DNA of 33,986 nucleotides, taken from NCBI GenBank assembly GCA_031556275.1, contig JAVBTG010000082.1, forward strand, positions 1-33,986. The letters run 5' to 3'. This document shows, piece by piece, positions 24,901 through 30,557 of the stretch. The notes under the pieces are model-generated. The model searched no databases. It was given only the letters and a program-made list of their open reading frames with translations, and was not told where the DNA came from. This stretch comes from JAKPNF01 sp031556275. GTDB lineage: Bacteria; Verrucomicrobiota; Verrucomicrobiia; Opitutales; JAKPNF01. Positions within the stretch are counted from its first letter, which is position 1, and each line of letters starts with the position of its first letter. The translations under genes and the position numbers were made by a program.

Positions 24901-25235
24901 CGGAAGGGAAGGTTTCTGCGCTGGAAGAATACATATCACGTAATCCAAACAAAGAAAAAATAACAACACTTTATATTGACAACAGTGGAAAAAGTGCGCG
25001 AAAATGTACGGTAGAAAACGCAAAGAAATGGGAATATTCCATCAACAAAAACGAATTTACAAACATCACAAATTACATCAATGAAAACCTTGAAGGAATT
25101 AGAAGGGAATCGGAAGGGGCAGTATCTGAACTCGATCCAGTTGCCATTATCTCAAGAGGACTTCAAGATCCTTTACTACGGGATAGGCTTCGGGTTGCTG
25201 AGGAGAGGCGAATTGACAGACAAACAAAAGATTGA
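18912..25235 (+). CDS. Giant polyvalent ejection protein with LPD3, MuF_C, ADP-ribosyltransferase and zeta-kinase domains
   Basis: 2107 residues from the ATG at 18912, 5 bp after the previous stop. Residues 1-900 are ejection-protein-like: helical, with hydrophobic blocks at about 508-535, 545-562 and 670-690 that could span membrane. An LPD3-like domain (about 934-1050, GLADVVMAFILRKRGKTEF start) follows. A helical stretch (1120-1340) and a MuF C-terminal-like domain (about 1375-1550, VISFLARELKMD to MIVSDIVTATGK) come next. The ART-PolyVal ADP-ribosyltransferase domain (about 1580-1777) has Y1635-H-G, GFYFSDRWNVAKGYS and VYVAFDPKQIKSA. The last part (1900-2107) has Walker A GNPGAGKG (G1909-K1915) and a GHEVTIIQVYNTAERS segment like zeta-toxin kinases. 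It probably enters the host with the DNA; toxin or host-takeover roles are inferred. The LPD3 part and the C-terminus are AT-rich against the rest, a sign of domain exchange. Confidence 0.75.
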   Translation: MENFTKEQWDGANAAFETAWQSASSDVPGGELAHGENAAWNRELFMPPGLAALSDPDTYRQKPAETPKRDGRLGRELRDSYLNGDRSAPLGARQWHSFITQSAEEASARNGTPFDEEYAERKNLMYMADKHQVDMGRARFLLEEDMRQVCGKDGATHTEYAKGLREKFKHEDAFSERSGQAVSEAFFRGAKGMAAITPPALIDGAKGDDRAINGRRRIAHAAGRKMAQENPDAMRFFDAFRDFMSEEYGRKDAARMDERLRASNVGEHERKRLLSAYENDRKIRFPGEDKDAWRIKDSEDFGKKFADLSDEGKEMFVMLARGWVQTLPGQDKSWAQNALENVGRGAADFFRGIGTMTGDLGFLKRLDDAKAALKDEKSTVYLHFQNEAHKQAFLEGGGCDDAQYLRKRLLESERVSYGIKGMALAAPGYSPVADGTYDRSIATSNAPGKFSIELTPGQRTQVAAVIKHADDTRDAERWARNFGENIFDSAEGDNFFTKKILNPALRSSVYTLVAGVPYVGIPLVSASLAGEALENYMDQEIGFDQALLMAIPAGVGGAFVERLQFKTMFGAGILGKTCTGLVGKALPGFMSSFEARLAKESGKYLLGGGMQVLKNGAKYGTINWAKETVQERTQDAVPLLIQSIGRALDADIPEAQWTEFWRDFGPQTMDTALALLPLVVLGISTRVSIDAHEAKELFQWKEGLNLVGLRDDVADQIMAETDPGKQIELFREAWPNRDMSLAREKNLELEARREELNADMKAHNPEARAQMLARKYDMEKIAEGKWQGDDVEFVEQQDARGNTVLSRYSDSTGIYFKSPDGWFKAEQGSLVAVDEKLSRSLNEKVASTRMRKVTASSPLHEQLAAVGHRYENSPLMNRAPDGTASKLSSEEWAAARTEGFKREFGDWEKAASRRYLEGPPVASITGNEVVMQKGLADVVMAFILRKRGKTEFENPTLGSVKFKRQSVKSSISKGIGSSKAAAFAAIDTVIEKGVVIDFQKNWKGRGYDTAVIAAPVNIGGEVFVVEAVVERRGSGNKFYVHEVMQRERLGNAFQTRHHPQNANYPSATPASLENILHEIFSVKDSDIKTALTENGEPTSEVVRAFMGRQSSRPGGGDGAVDIERKSRKALEDLAEHYQRMTGLDIRKDLDAARTLQDDIDAGLISAEAAYERITTAAKDPQTGVREGMSPADIRVLGSNARETRDGVSQDVVRLYRGATPQTLVEEYAEAHVKKRLDEGEFRDGLRQWKADYERETGRREHGDSDGDLIEWFSARAVDYTLSGKEAEASMPKSVGEFFKAMREYFKAIIERALVFGKMIEDGKVDERFEQELREATGMEQAKYDHHLQTAELHYSMKQTRKSVLEQIALFDAKGFTGQQDFKFGKTPQVISFLARELKMDATGDAPLHMKQNRLGHIRRHNLTNEEIADALKQCHDPAMVFRSKKFEGNRLAVLTDVISSHDGNPIMVIFELGSHDSTDYKMIVSDIVTATGKNAESLQDWIWSEKNQETQLCYMHTERASQLADYFGIDVPTRSTLEGGSFYGKVYTQNDIRQVERSYSLNTFNEKSTARAESSRADVEHRYRGTKDWHKAPNGRKSKLTEEQWVTVRTPEFKRWSNDWKDVVKGPDGEPLVLYHGARAGGFTTFQSGMNRGKPGFYFSDRWNVAKGYSPSKEANPFHAITGGIYDAYLKMKNPRVMEGDGGRWNNLDGLSTEEWVKESMNAGHDGLIVRNVYDNGRHGGHALSNVYVAFDPKQIKSASKNRGAFDGRKADITYSLMSGDAALKQSLEKLSQNYEYKSARENIESQLKRARLKKPDSVQLENDIKAVTDGWAGDSANIDAAAQEYIGNHTDKQTGRIVIDPDKSRYLVPGYTPALVNGSRKAGNAIAYKAWEQALASGKPKKIVLVTGNPGAGKGYVMDTMNPDAYKNADIVFDAALSKFENVKRMLDAALAHGHEVTIIQVYNTAERSFINAIERGVKTGRLFPFDEFIDLYTLAEGKVSALEEYISRNPNKEKITTLYIDNSGKSARKCTVENAKKWEYSINKNEFTNITNYINENLEGIRRESEGAVSELDPVAIISRGLQDPLLRDRLRVAEERRIDRQTKD

Positions 25236-25293
25236 ATTCGATAAAAAACGCGCTGAACTTCAAGAGAAACTTGGAATAACGGACTTGGATTAA
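25081..25293 (+). CDS. Overlapping small ORF, possible immunity/antitoxin (70 aa)
   Basis: Starts at ATG 25081 inside the 3' end of the giant gene (another frame, 155-bp overlap) and runs 58 bp past its stop. The product looks like a real protein: LNSIQLPLSQEDFKILYYG, a hydrophobic turn and a charged amphipathic helix (TDKQKIEFDKKRAELQEKLG). There is no clear ribosome binding site. The position at the 3' end of a toxin-like kinase domain is where immunity or antitoxin genes lie. It could instead be the true end of the giant protein restored by a frameshift. No family recognised. Confidence 0.45.
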   Translation: MKTLKELEGNRKGQYLNSIQLPLSQEDFKILYYGIGFGLLRRGELTDKQKIEFDKKRAELQEKLGITDLD

Positions 25294-25399
25294 ATAATAT
25301 CCAATGACACCTTAGATTAAGCGAGGGTGCCTTCTGGGGTGAATGCTCGAATTTGTCTTCCCCGCGGTGATGGCGGGGTTCAGGCGAGTATGCGAGGCT

Positions 25400-25447
25400 G
25401 ACTGCGGGCGGGGCGAACCAGATCGGTTGCCCCGGTCGCAGGCAGTC
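25400..25447. terminator. Bidirectional hairpin between convergent genes
   Basis: GACTGCGGGCGGGGCGAACC pairs imperfectly with GGTTGCCCCGGTCGCAGGCAGTC read in parts (GGTTGCCCC, GGCAGTC), with loop AGATC. It lies between the rightward late operon and the leftward DAC cassette, in a 202-bp gap with no other feature, and fits a shared terminator. Confidence 0.55.
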
Positions 25448-25495
25448 GAAGCACACGGAGCATCAACCCCGCCAGCGCCGATGGGGAAGGGGGGG

Positions 25496-27052
25496 CTATT
25501 GGGCGTGCGCCCGAGTATTCCGGTAAATATCCACACCGCCATCCTCCGAGACGATGACCGCCAATGTTTTATGGCCGTTTTCCGACCAAGTGTCCACATA
25601 ACGGATGCCCGAATTGTAGCGCGCCCCGCGTGATGGCGTGCCGTTTTCACTGGCCAACCCATCCAAGATCACGCCGATGGCATGGCAGATCCCGCCAGGG
25701 GAAAGCAGAACGGCCCCGTCAATGCAAGTCAGGGATTTCAGGGTTTCGGCTTTCAGGGGAATGGGCTCTATCACGGTTGATTGCTGTTGCAGGCGAGCGG
25801 CCTCGTCGGCGGCGCGGTCGGAAATTATCAGCATGGTCCCGCACTCTTCTTGGCTTGCTTGCTCGACCAAACCGGCGAGATGCAGGGCCGCCGTTTCGTC
25901 GCGGGGAAAACTAAAGACCTCTTCGAGGTTTTTCAGCAGTTTGGCGCGGTCAAAACGCCCGCGCGGCGGCCCGGCCATGCCGTTTTTGACCTCGAACAGC
26001 ACATCTTTTTTCCACCGCGTCTCCCAGTGATGAAACCCGATGAAATGGATAAAAAACAGCGAGTCTTCTGTTGGGATGGCGGAGGAGTCAACCGCGCTCA
26101 GGCCGAAGATTTTTTCACCGTCCGATTGCAAGAAAAGCCCGTTGCCCGCCAATTCCAATAGTTTGCGCGCCGCGCGCGTGTCGGACATGGCGATCGGGTT
26201 TTTGAAAGATACCTCGCGTTTGAGCGCCGGATGCCCGGTGTGGGCGAGGACGATTCCTCCCTCGCTCCGGCCGCCCTCGTATTTTGTCAGGCTGATGGCG
26301 TTGCAAAAATCGTAGGTGACGCCCCCTAACGACATCACAGGGCGCTGTTGGATTTGAGAGGCGATATTGGTTAGAAAACGCCTCGCCGCGCCACCGACAA
26401 GATCGGCGGGCATATAGGGTGTGGGTGGTCTTCCCTGTAGCATGTTTTGCAGGGAACGCACTTCCGCGAAAAAGAATTCCCAACAGGTATGAGTCACCAT
26501 GGAGGCGATTCCCCCTAAGTCATTGCGTAAATCTCTGTAAGGCGGAGAGGGAAAACGAGGCGTGACGGTGTTTTGTAGCCCCAATGCGATGAAGACCAAA
26601 TAGCCGTTAAATTGGAATGGGAATGATAGGCCGTAATCCAGGTCGGCGGGTTTGTTCGGGTGTTTTTGGATGCAGTTTTCGATGTCGGAAGCCAATTCGC
26701 GTAGGAGACGGTCATGGCGTAAATAATTTGATTTCAGCTCTGCGGGAAAATCTTTTGAAATCTTTTGAAGGACGCCGGAAAAATCCAAGGAATCAGCCCA
26801 TTTCTGCGGCGTCGCACCTAAATGGACAGGATGTGGCTGGATGCCGACTATTGGGGCGGCGCTTGCCGTATTGACGGGAAGCGCGATGAAAAACGGGTCG
26901 GGGGCAAAATCTTTGTCCAACACCTGGAAGACGGTGCGGGCGTTTTCGAACAGGCTCAACCAATAAGTGTTTAAATTTTGAGTATCGGCCAAAACGCCTT
27001 TTGCAAGGGCGGCAAAACAATCTGCGGCGGGCCAAGGTGTTGGGTTGGTCAT
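25496..27052 (-). CDS. DAC (diadenylate cyclase, DisA_N-like) domain protein
   Basis: The 518-residue product has a large N-terminal part (1-400), which I do not recognise beyond an alpha/beta sensor-like pattern. The last 120 residues match the DisA_N/DAC fold: strand ECGTMLIISDRAADEA, then the nucleotide-binding IDGAVLL (D445-G-A), RGARYNSG (475-482) at the place of the canonical G-T-R-H-R, and the closing strand AVIVSEDGGVDIY. Known: DAC domains join two ATP into c-di-AMP, and DAC domains with varied N-terminal sensors are predicted in nucleotide-signalling conflict systems. The RHR triad reads R-Y-N, so the product may differ or activity may be altered. It is the second gene of a leftward pair, 56 bp after the membrane protein. 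There is no HhH DNA-binding part, so it is not DisA itself. Confidence 0.75.
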   Translation of the reverse strand: MTNPTPWPAADCFAALAKGVLADTQNLNTYWLSLFENARTVFQVLDKDFAPDPFFIALPVNTASAAPIVGIQPHPVHLGATPQKWADSLDFSGVLQKISKDFPAELKSNYLRHDRLLRELASDIENCIQKHPNKPADLDYGLSFPFQFNGYLVFIALGLQNTVTPRFPSPPYRDLRNDLGGIASMVTHTCWEFFFAEVRSLQNMLQGRPPTPYMPADLVGGAARRFLTNIASQIQQRPVMSLGGVTYDFCNAISLTKYEGGRSEGGIVLAHTGHPALKREVSFKNPIAMSDTRAARKLLELAGNGLFLQSDGEKIFGLSAVDSSAIPTEDSLFFIHFIGFHHWETRWKKDVLFEVKNGMAGPPRGRFDRAKLLKNLEEVFSFPRDETAALHLAGLVEQASQEECGTMLIISDRAADEAARLQQQSTVIEPIPLKAETLKSLTCIDGAVLLSPGGICHAIGVILDGLASENGTPSRGARYNSGIRYVDTWSENGHKTLAVIVSEDGGVDIYRNTRAHAQ

Positions 27053-27108
27053 ATAGACGGGGTTTGTTGAGGATTAAGGGGGCTGTGGAGGGGCGCTGGC
27101 GGGATGGC

Positions 27109-28251
27109 TCAAGAGCTGAGCGGGTCGCAAGGAGGGTTCTTTGGCGGGGCGTCGGCGTCTTCAAAATCCTGGCGACGGCAATAAGAATATTGGCCTGTGG
27201 AAATCTGGCAGAAGATATAGGGGTAGGCTTCGCCCGCTTTGTGAGAATCCAGCAATCGTTGGATGTGAAGGTACTGTTCGATTTTTGAGATGGGAGATTT
27301 GTCGTCTATTTTTTTTGAAAATTCATTAATTGTCATTTTGGCGGGGCAATCAGATTTTTTTTCTAGACGAGGCAGTTTGCCGTCTTCAGCGCATACTTGG
27401 ATCCATAGATCGTGCCATTGCTCAAATGACAATTTTTGGCCTGTTTTAGGGGTGCAAGCGTCATTTGAAGTGTCTGACAAATGAAAGCCGTTGATAATAA
27501 AAACTTCGCGCCCCATTTCTGGACAAAATGAAACGTTCGAATAGTCTTTTGTGGAAATGAGCGTGTGGTAAAGAGGATACGTTGGATAATCGTTTTCATC
27601 AAAGCCCTTGCACACGCCGATTGTGATGATTCCGATGGGCATGTTTCTAAGATTGATCAATGTTGCGACCTCAATATCCTTAAACGTCCTTTCTTCGCCA
27701 CTTTTCAAACGTAACACTCGTGTCATGCGATTTGGCGTGATGTGTACTTTCGCTTCCTGCAGTTCGCGCTGGAGGTCGAGGCTTTCTTTGGCGCTTTGGG
27801 CGCTTTTGCGGGCGGCCCAGGCTGAGACAATGGCGGCGACGCCCATCGCCAAGGTGGCGACAGCCATTCCCGTGGAAATCTTGTTGTCGAGCGTCCAGCC
27901 TTCGGGCGCGTTTTGGCGCGCTTCCAGCGTGCGCGCCTGCGCGGAGACGGCGGTGACTTGCCGTTGCAGGGCGTCCAGGCGCTCGTAGGGCAGAAGGAGG
28001 GATGCGTCTTTGAGGGCCGCCAGGGTGTCGGCCATTTTGTCGAGGGTCGCCTGTTGCGCGGCGACGGCGGCAGTGTGCAGGGCGGAAATTTCTCCGCCCA
28101 ACAGGTCGACGCGGCCGGAGAGGGTGTCGATGGAGGGGCCGTAGTCGCGGGGCGGGAGAAGGGGGGCCTCGGCGGGCGTGTTCGCCGTGCCGCCGCCGGG
28201 CGATGCGGGCGCGGGCTGCGCGGTGGGGGTGGAGGATTCGTTCGGGGGCAT
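27109..28251 (-). CDS. Coiled-coil single-pass membrane protein, partner of the DAC gene
   Basis: 380 residues from the ATG at 28249-28251. Pro/Ala-rich start (1-35), heptad-like coiled coil (38-112: DTLSGRVDLLGGEISALHTA, YERLDALQRQVTAVSAQ), and one transmembrane segment (about 126-147: STGMAVATLAMGVAAIVSAW). A basic stop (ARKSAQSAK) leads to a globular part from 165 to the end with many aromatic and Cys residues (VSFCPEMG, WIQVCAEDG, YIFCQIS, YSYCRRQD). No family recognised. It is more AT-rich in its globular half. Paired with a DAC nucleotidyltransferase, it could be the membrane effector or sensor of a second-messenger system; this is inferred from context alone. Confidence 0.6.
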   Translation of the reverse strand: MPPNESSTPTAQPAPASPGGGTANTPAEAPLLPPRDYGPSIDTLSGRVDLLGGEISALHTAAVAAQQATLDKMADTLAALKDASLLLPYERLDALQRQVTAVSAQARTLEARQNAPEGWTLDNKISTGMAVATLAMGVAAIVSAWAARKSAQSAKESLDLQRELQEAKVHITPNRMTRVLRLKSGEERTFKDIEVATLINLRNMPIGIITIGVCKGFDENDYPTYPLYHTLISTKDYSNVSFCPEMGREVFIINGFHLSDTSNDACTPKTGQKLSFEQWHDLWIQVCAEDGKLPRLEKKSDCPAKMTINEFSKKIDDKSPISKIEQYLHIQRLLDSHKAGEAYPYIFCQISTGQYSYCRRQDFEDADAPPKNPPCDPLSS

Positions 28252-28382
28252 ATGAGTTTTTTCAAAATCATTTTTCGGGACGAGGCGTCTTTTCTCAATC
28301 TAAAAGTACGACTAAAAACCACCCAGGTTTGTGTCGGCCGAAAGAGGCTTCCGGGCGTTTTTCGCGGGATTTTCCGCAGGGC

Positions 28383-28405
28383 GGGAAAAATTTGGCGGCC
28401 TGTTG
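28383..28405 (+). promoter_or_regulatory. Late-promoter-like 23-bp motif, copy D
   Basis: GGGAAAAATTTGGCG followed by GCCTGTTG, one base different from copy A over 23 positions. It points rightward. The upstream TGCGCCA word is degraded (TCCGCAG). Confidence 0.55.
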
Positions 28406-28614
28406 CCTTTGCGCCGCCGCCCGGCTGGAATGAAAGGCGCGGAGGAACCCCCTTCGCGCGGCTCCCGTTTCCGGCGGCCGCCGCGCGCGGCCCCCCGCAT
28501 ATGGAAATGAACGTTGTCTGGGCGATCGGCACGCGCGGCCGCGGAAACGGGGGACGTTTCCCCGGAGCGGGGAGGGCCGGGTTGTATTTAATATTCGGAC
28601 ACAAAACGCCCTCC

Positions 28615-28637
28615 GGGAAATCTTTGTCGCGCCGTTG
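28615..28637 (+). promoter_or_regulatory. Late-promoter-like 23-bp motif, copy E
   Basis: GGGAAATCTTTGTCG followed by CGCCGTTG. It points rightward and ends 144 bp before the holin-like ATG. It differs from B mainly in the last third. Confidence 0.5.
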
Positions 28638-28781
28638 CAAACCCGGGCCGGCCGGGCGAAGATCGGTTTCACCGGAGGAAAAAGGCGAGGGCGCGCAAAA
28701 AAACGCCCGCGCCGCCCCGGCCGGCGCAGCGAGGCGCCCCAACAACTTAAACCGCCCGAAAGGGCACAGGAGAAACACAAC

Positions 28782-28961
28782 ATGAGCGAAGAAATAAAAA
28801 CGGAAACGGACGGGGGCGAACTGCCCGCGTGGCGCAGGTTCGTCGGCAAATGGAAGGCCGCGATCGTGGCCGCCGTCGGCGTCGTGCTCGGCGTGCTGGC
28901 GGGCGAAACGGGCGTCGTGGACGGCGTCGTCCAAATTCTCAAAACGGCGTTCGGGGGCTGA
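28782..28961 (+). CDS. Holin-like small membrane protein
   Basis: 59 residues from the ATG at 28782, with AGGAG at 28768-28772, one of the best ribosome binding sites in the window. A charged N-terminus (MSEEIKTETDGGELP) and a basic belt (RRFVGKWK) are followed by one hydrophobic segment (AAIVAAVGVVLGVLA, 26-40) and an amphipathic end (VVDGVVQILKTAF). Size and position at the head of the lysis cassette suggest a class III-like holin or pinholin. It could also be another small membrane protein. The longer upstream reading (from 28635) crosses motif E and is rejected. Confidence 0.55.
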   Translation: MSEEIKTETDGGELPAWRRFVGKWKAAIVAAVGVVLGVLAGETGVVDGVVQILKTAFGG

Positions 28962-28992
28962 GCCGCCGGCGATCCGTTGCGACTGAAAAACC

Positions 28993-29256
28993 ATGGAACT
29001 GGCCGCTGCCATCGCCGGATGCGTCTGCGCGCTCGCGGGGGCGGCGGCCGCCTACCTCGAATACAAACGGCAAAAGGACCCGCGCAAAGCCTATGAAACC
29101 GCACGCGAAGAAGTGGAAAAAATGGAGGCCGAGCTTCGCCGCCTGCGCGCTGCTGGCGGCAACGCAAACGCCTATGTGGCTGACCGGCTGCGCGAGCGCG
29201 TCGCCCAACGGCGCGCCGCCCTTAAACGTCTGGCAGCCGCTCTGCCTCACGATTGA
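28993..29256 (+). CDS. Inner-membrane spanin (Rz-like)
   Basis: The 87-residue product has an N-terminal signal anchor (LAAAIAGCVCALAGAAAAYL, 3-22), then a periplasmic coiled coil (YKRQKDPRKAYETAREEVEK, MEAELRRLRAAG, LRERVAQRRAALKRLAAAL). This is the i-spanin architecture. The o-spanin lipoprotein gene starts inside it in another frame, the Rz/Rz1 arrangement. The pair is expected to fuse inner and outer membranes at the end of lysis, implying a Gram-negative-type host envelope. Confidence 0.72.
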   Translation: MELAAAIAGCVCALAGAAAAYLEYKRQKDPRKAYETAREEVEKMEAELRRLRAAGGNANAYVADRLRERVAQRRAALKRLAAALPHD

Positions 29257-29383
29257 GGCGGGCGCCGCGGTGCCGACCACGGACGGCGTCTACCAGGCGC
29301 AGACGCGCGAGACGTGGCACTCCGACAAGCGCTACCGCGACCTCGAGGACAAATATTTGGACATGCTTTCATCTGAAAAATGA
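29093..29383 (+). CDS. Outer-membrane spanin lipoprotein (Rz1-like), embedded
   Basis: 96 residues from the ATG at 29093, 164 bp of it inside the i-spanin gene in another frame. A basic start (MKPHAKKWKKWR) and hydrophobic core (FAACALLAATQ) lead to lipobox LTGC with Cys33, then a short mature part ending in a helix (HSDKRYRDLEDKYLDMLSSE). This is a typical o-spanin: signal peptidase II substrate, anchored in the outer membrane, meeting the i-spanin coiled coil across the periplasm. The mature region is somewhat longer than Rz1. The stop overlaps the next start (ATGA). Confidence 0.72.
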   Translation: MKPHAKKWKKWRPSFAACALLAATQTPMWLTGCASASPNGAPPLNVWQPLCLTIEAGAAVPTTDGVYQAQTRETWHSDKRYRDLEDKYLDMLSSEK

Positions 29384-29712
29384 ACGACTCCGGACCAGAA
29401 AAACTCGCCGCGCTTTCGGCTGACATGAAGAACGTGTGCCGTTCCCTTGACGAGATAAAGGGCGACGCCAAAAAGCGCGAGGACAAGCTCGACAGGCTGG
29501 ACGACAAGATCGACGCCGTGTTGCTGCAGGCGACGAGGACAAACGGGCGCGTCAACCAGCTGGAGGAGCACCGAAAAACCGTGTGCACGGCGCACTCCTC
29601 GGAAATCAGCGACATGAAGAAACGCATGTGGATCTTCGCGGGATTGATGCTGGGCACGGGCACGCTCGGGGGGATTTCCGCCGACGTGCTGCGCGGGATT
29701 TTCGGGCACTGA
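29380..29712 (+). CDS. Coiled-coil protein with C-terminal membrane anchor (XhlA-like)
   Basis: The 110-residue product has a coiled coil from about 10 to 85 (EKLAALSADMKNVCRSLDEI, AKKREDKLDRLDDKIDAVLL, TNGRVNQLEEHRK) and one C-terminal hydrophobic segment (MWIFAGLMLGTGTLGGISA, 84-102). This matches the build of XhlA-type hemolysin/lysis helper proteins found beside holins. It is the last rightward phage gene; ATGA overlap with the o-spanin. Confidence 0.6.
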   Translation: MNDSGPEKLAALSADMKNVCRSLDEIKGDAKKREDKLDRLDDKIDAVLLQATRTNGRVNQLEEHRKTVCTAHSSEISDMKKRMWIFAGLMLGTGTLGGISADVLRGIFGH

Positions 29713-29766
29713 ACGCGTTGGGCGAACCCAATCACAGGCAACGCGGCGGCGTCCCGTCCGTCCGCT
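29713..29766. other. Probable right prophage-chromosome junction
   Basis: The last phage-like gene ends at 29712 and the first host-like gene ends (minus strand) at 29767. The gap contains a GC-rich imperfect hairpin (CCCGTCCGTCCGC / GGGAGGGCGGGG, 29754-29783) that could be a terminator. No direct repeat with the left side of the window was found, so att is unproven. Confidence 0.3.
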
Positions 29767-30528
29767 TTAGCGGGAGGGCGGGGCGCCCAGCGTTTGCGCG
29801 GCCGCGCGCAGATTGGCCCAGAGTTCGGGATACCAGGCGGGCAGCGATCCGCCTTTGGGCATTTCGCCCGCGCGCGGGTCGCACGGGACGATGAGGATGC
29901 GCACGTTCCCGACGCCCGCCTTTGCCGCCATCACAAAAATTTCCTCGATCGCGGAATCGCCCACGGGGATGCAGCCGATCGTCGCACTGCGGCCGTGGAT
30001 CATGATGTCGCCGCCGAGATTGCCGTCGGCGCGGCCGTCGCGCGCGGCCATGGCGCGGTCGAAGGCGTTGGGATAGGCCACCCTCAGGGCGAGGTGAAAA
30101 CGGCTGTTCGGGTTGAGCGACTCGAGCGCGTAGTCGCCTTCCGGTATTTGGAGGTCGCCCTCGCGCAGTTTCGGCCCGAGCCTGCCGCTGTATCCGGTAA
30201 ACGGATACGCCTTTATCGCCGTCCACGGGGCGTCGGGGGCGTTCCGCCCGTAGAGCGTCACGGCGCGCGCCGACTTGTCGGCGAGGATGAAAAGCAGGGC
30301 GGGGAATCCCTCCTTCATCGCGGCCGGGGCCGCCGCTTGGAGCGAGCGCAGGACATCCGCCTCGCGCGCCCGCACGACCGATTCGACCGTGCGCGGCCCG
30401 AAGACCTTCGGCCGCATCGTGTCGATCGCGTTTTTGCCGCCGTCGGTCGAGGCGAGCGCCGCGAGCACACAGACGATAATGACGAGGACGGCGATCGTCC
30501 AGAAAAGCAATGTCCTTTTGGGTTTCAT
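29767..30528 (-). CDS. L,D-transpeptidase (YkuD/YafK-like), membrane anchored
   Basis: 253 residues. An N-terminal signal anchor (LLFWTIAVLVIIVCVLAAL, 7-25) is followed by a helical stem and the YkuD catalytic domain. Signs are GPKLREGDLQIPEGDYAL (118-135), RFHLALRVAYPNAFD and the active site GGDIMIHGRSATIGCIPVG with H178 and C186. YafK-type enzymes act on peptidoglycan in the periplasm, either cross-linking or attaching/cleaving proteins. It reads leftward toward the prophage. It is most likely a host gene; since no phage endolysin was found, a lysis-linked role cannot be excluded but is not supported. Confidence 0.82.
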   Translation of the reverse strand: MKPKRTLLFWTIAVLVIIVCVLAALASTDGGKNAIDTMRPKVFGPRTVESVVRAREADVLRSLQAAAPAAMKEGFPALLFILADKSARAVTLYGRNAPDAPWTAIKAYPFTGYSGRLGPKLREGDLQIPEGDYALESLNPNSRFHLALRVAYPNAFDRAMAARDGRADGNLGGDIMIHGRSATIGCIPVGDSAIEEIFVMAAKAGVGNVRILIVPCDPRAGEMPKGGSLPAWYPELWANLRAAAQTLGAPPSR

Positions 30529-30557
30529 TTTTTAGAAAAGAAGGAGGGGCCGCGCCT

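Larger units (their letters stand above)
28252..28781 (+). other. 530-bp control region between the DAC cassette and the lysis genes
   Basis: No credible ORF. It holds motif copies D (28383-28405) and E (28615-28637), both pointing to the lysis genes. A long GC-rich inverted repeat lies between them: CCCGTTTCCGGCGG (about 28464) against CCGCGGAAACGGG (about 28540). An AT-rich stretch (TTGTATTTAATATT, about 28581) is also present. The CCCGTTTCCGGCG word is shared with the hairpin after the capsid gene. The promoter of the leftward DAC cassette must also be here (28252-28320) but no clear boxes are visible. Confidence 0.5.

Noticed and set aside
25496..27052. Calling the DAC protein DisA or CdaA
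   Set aside because: No helix-hairpin-helix DNA-binding domain (DisA) and no N-terminal three-helix membrane part (CdaA). The DAC fold is at the C-terminus behind a large different domain.
6861..28637. Reading the 23-bp motif as a classical sigma54 promoter (TGGC...TTGC)
   Set aside because: Between TGGC and TTG there are 6 bases in all copies, one fewer than the strict canonical spacing. The GGGAAA half is also conserved, which sigma54 does not need.
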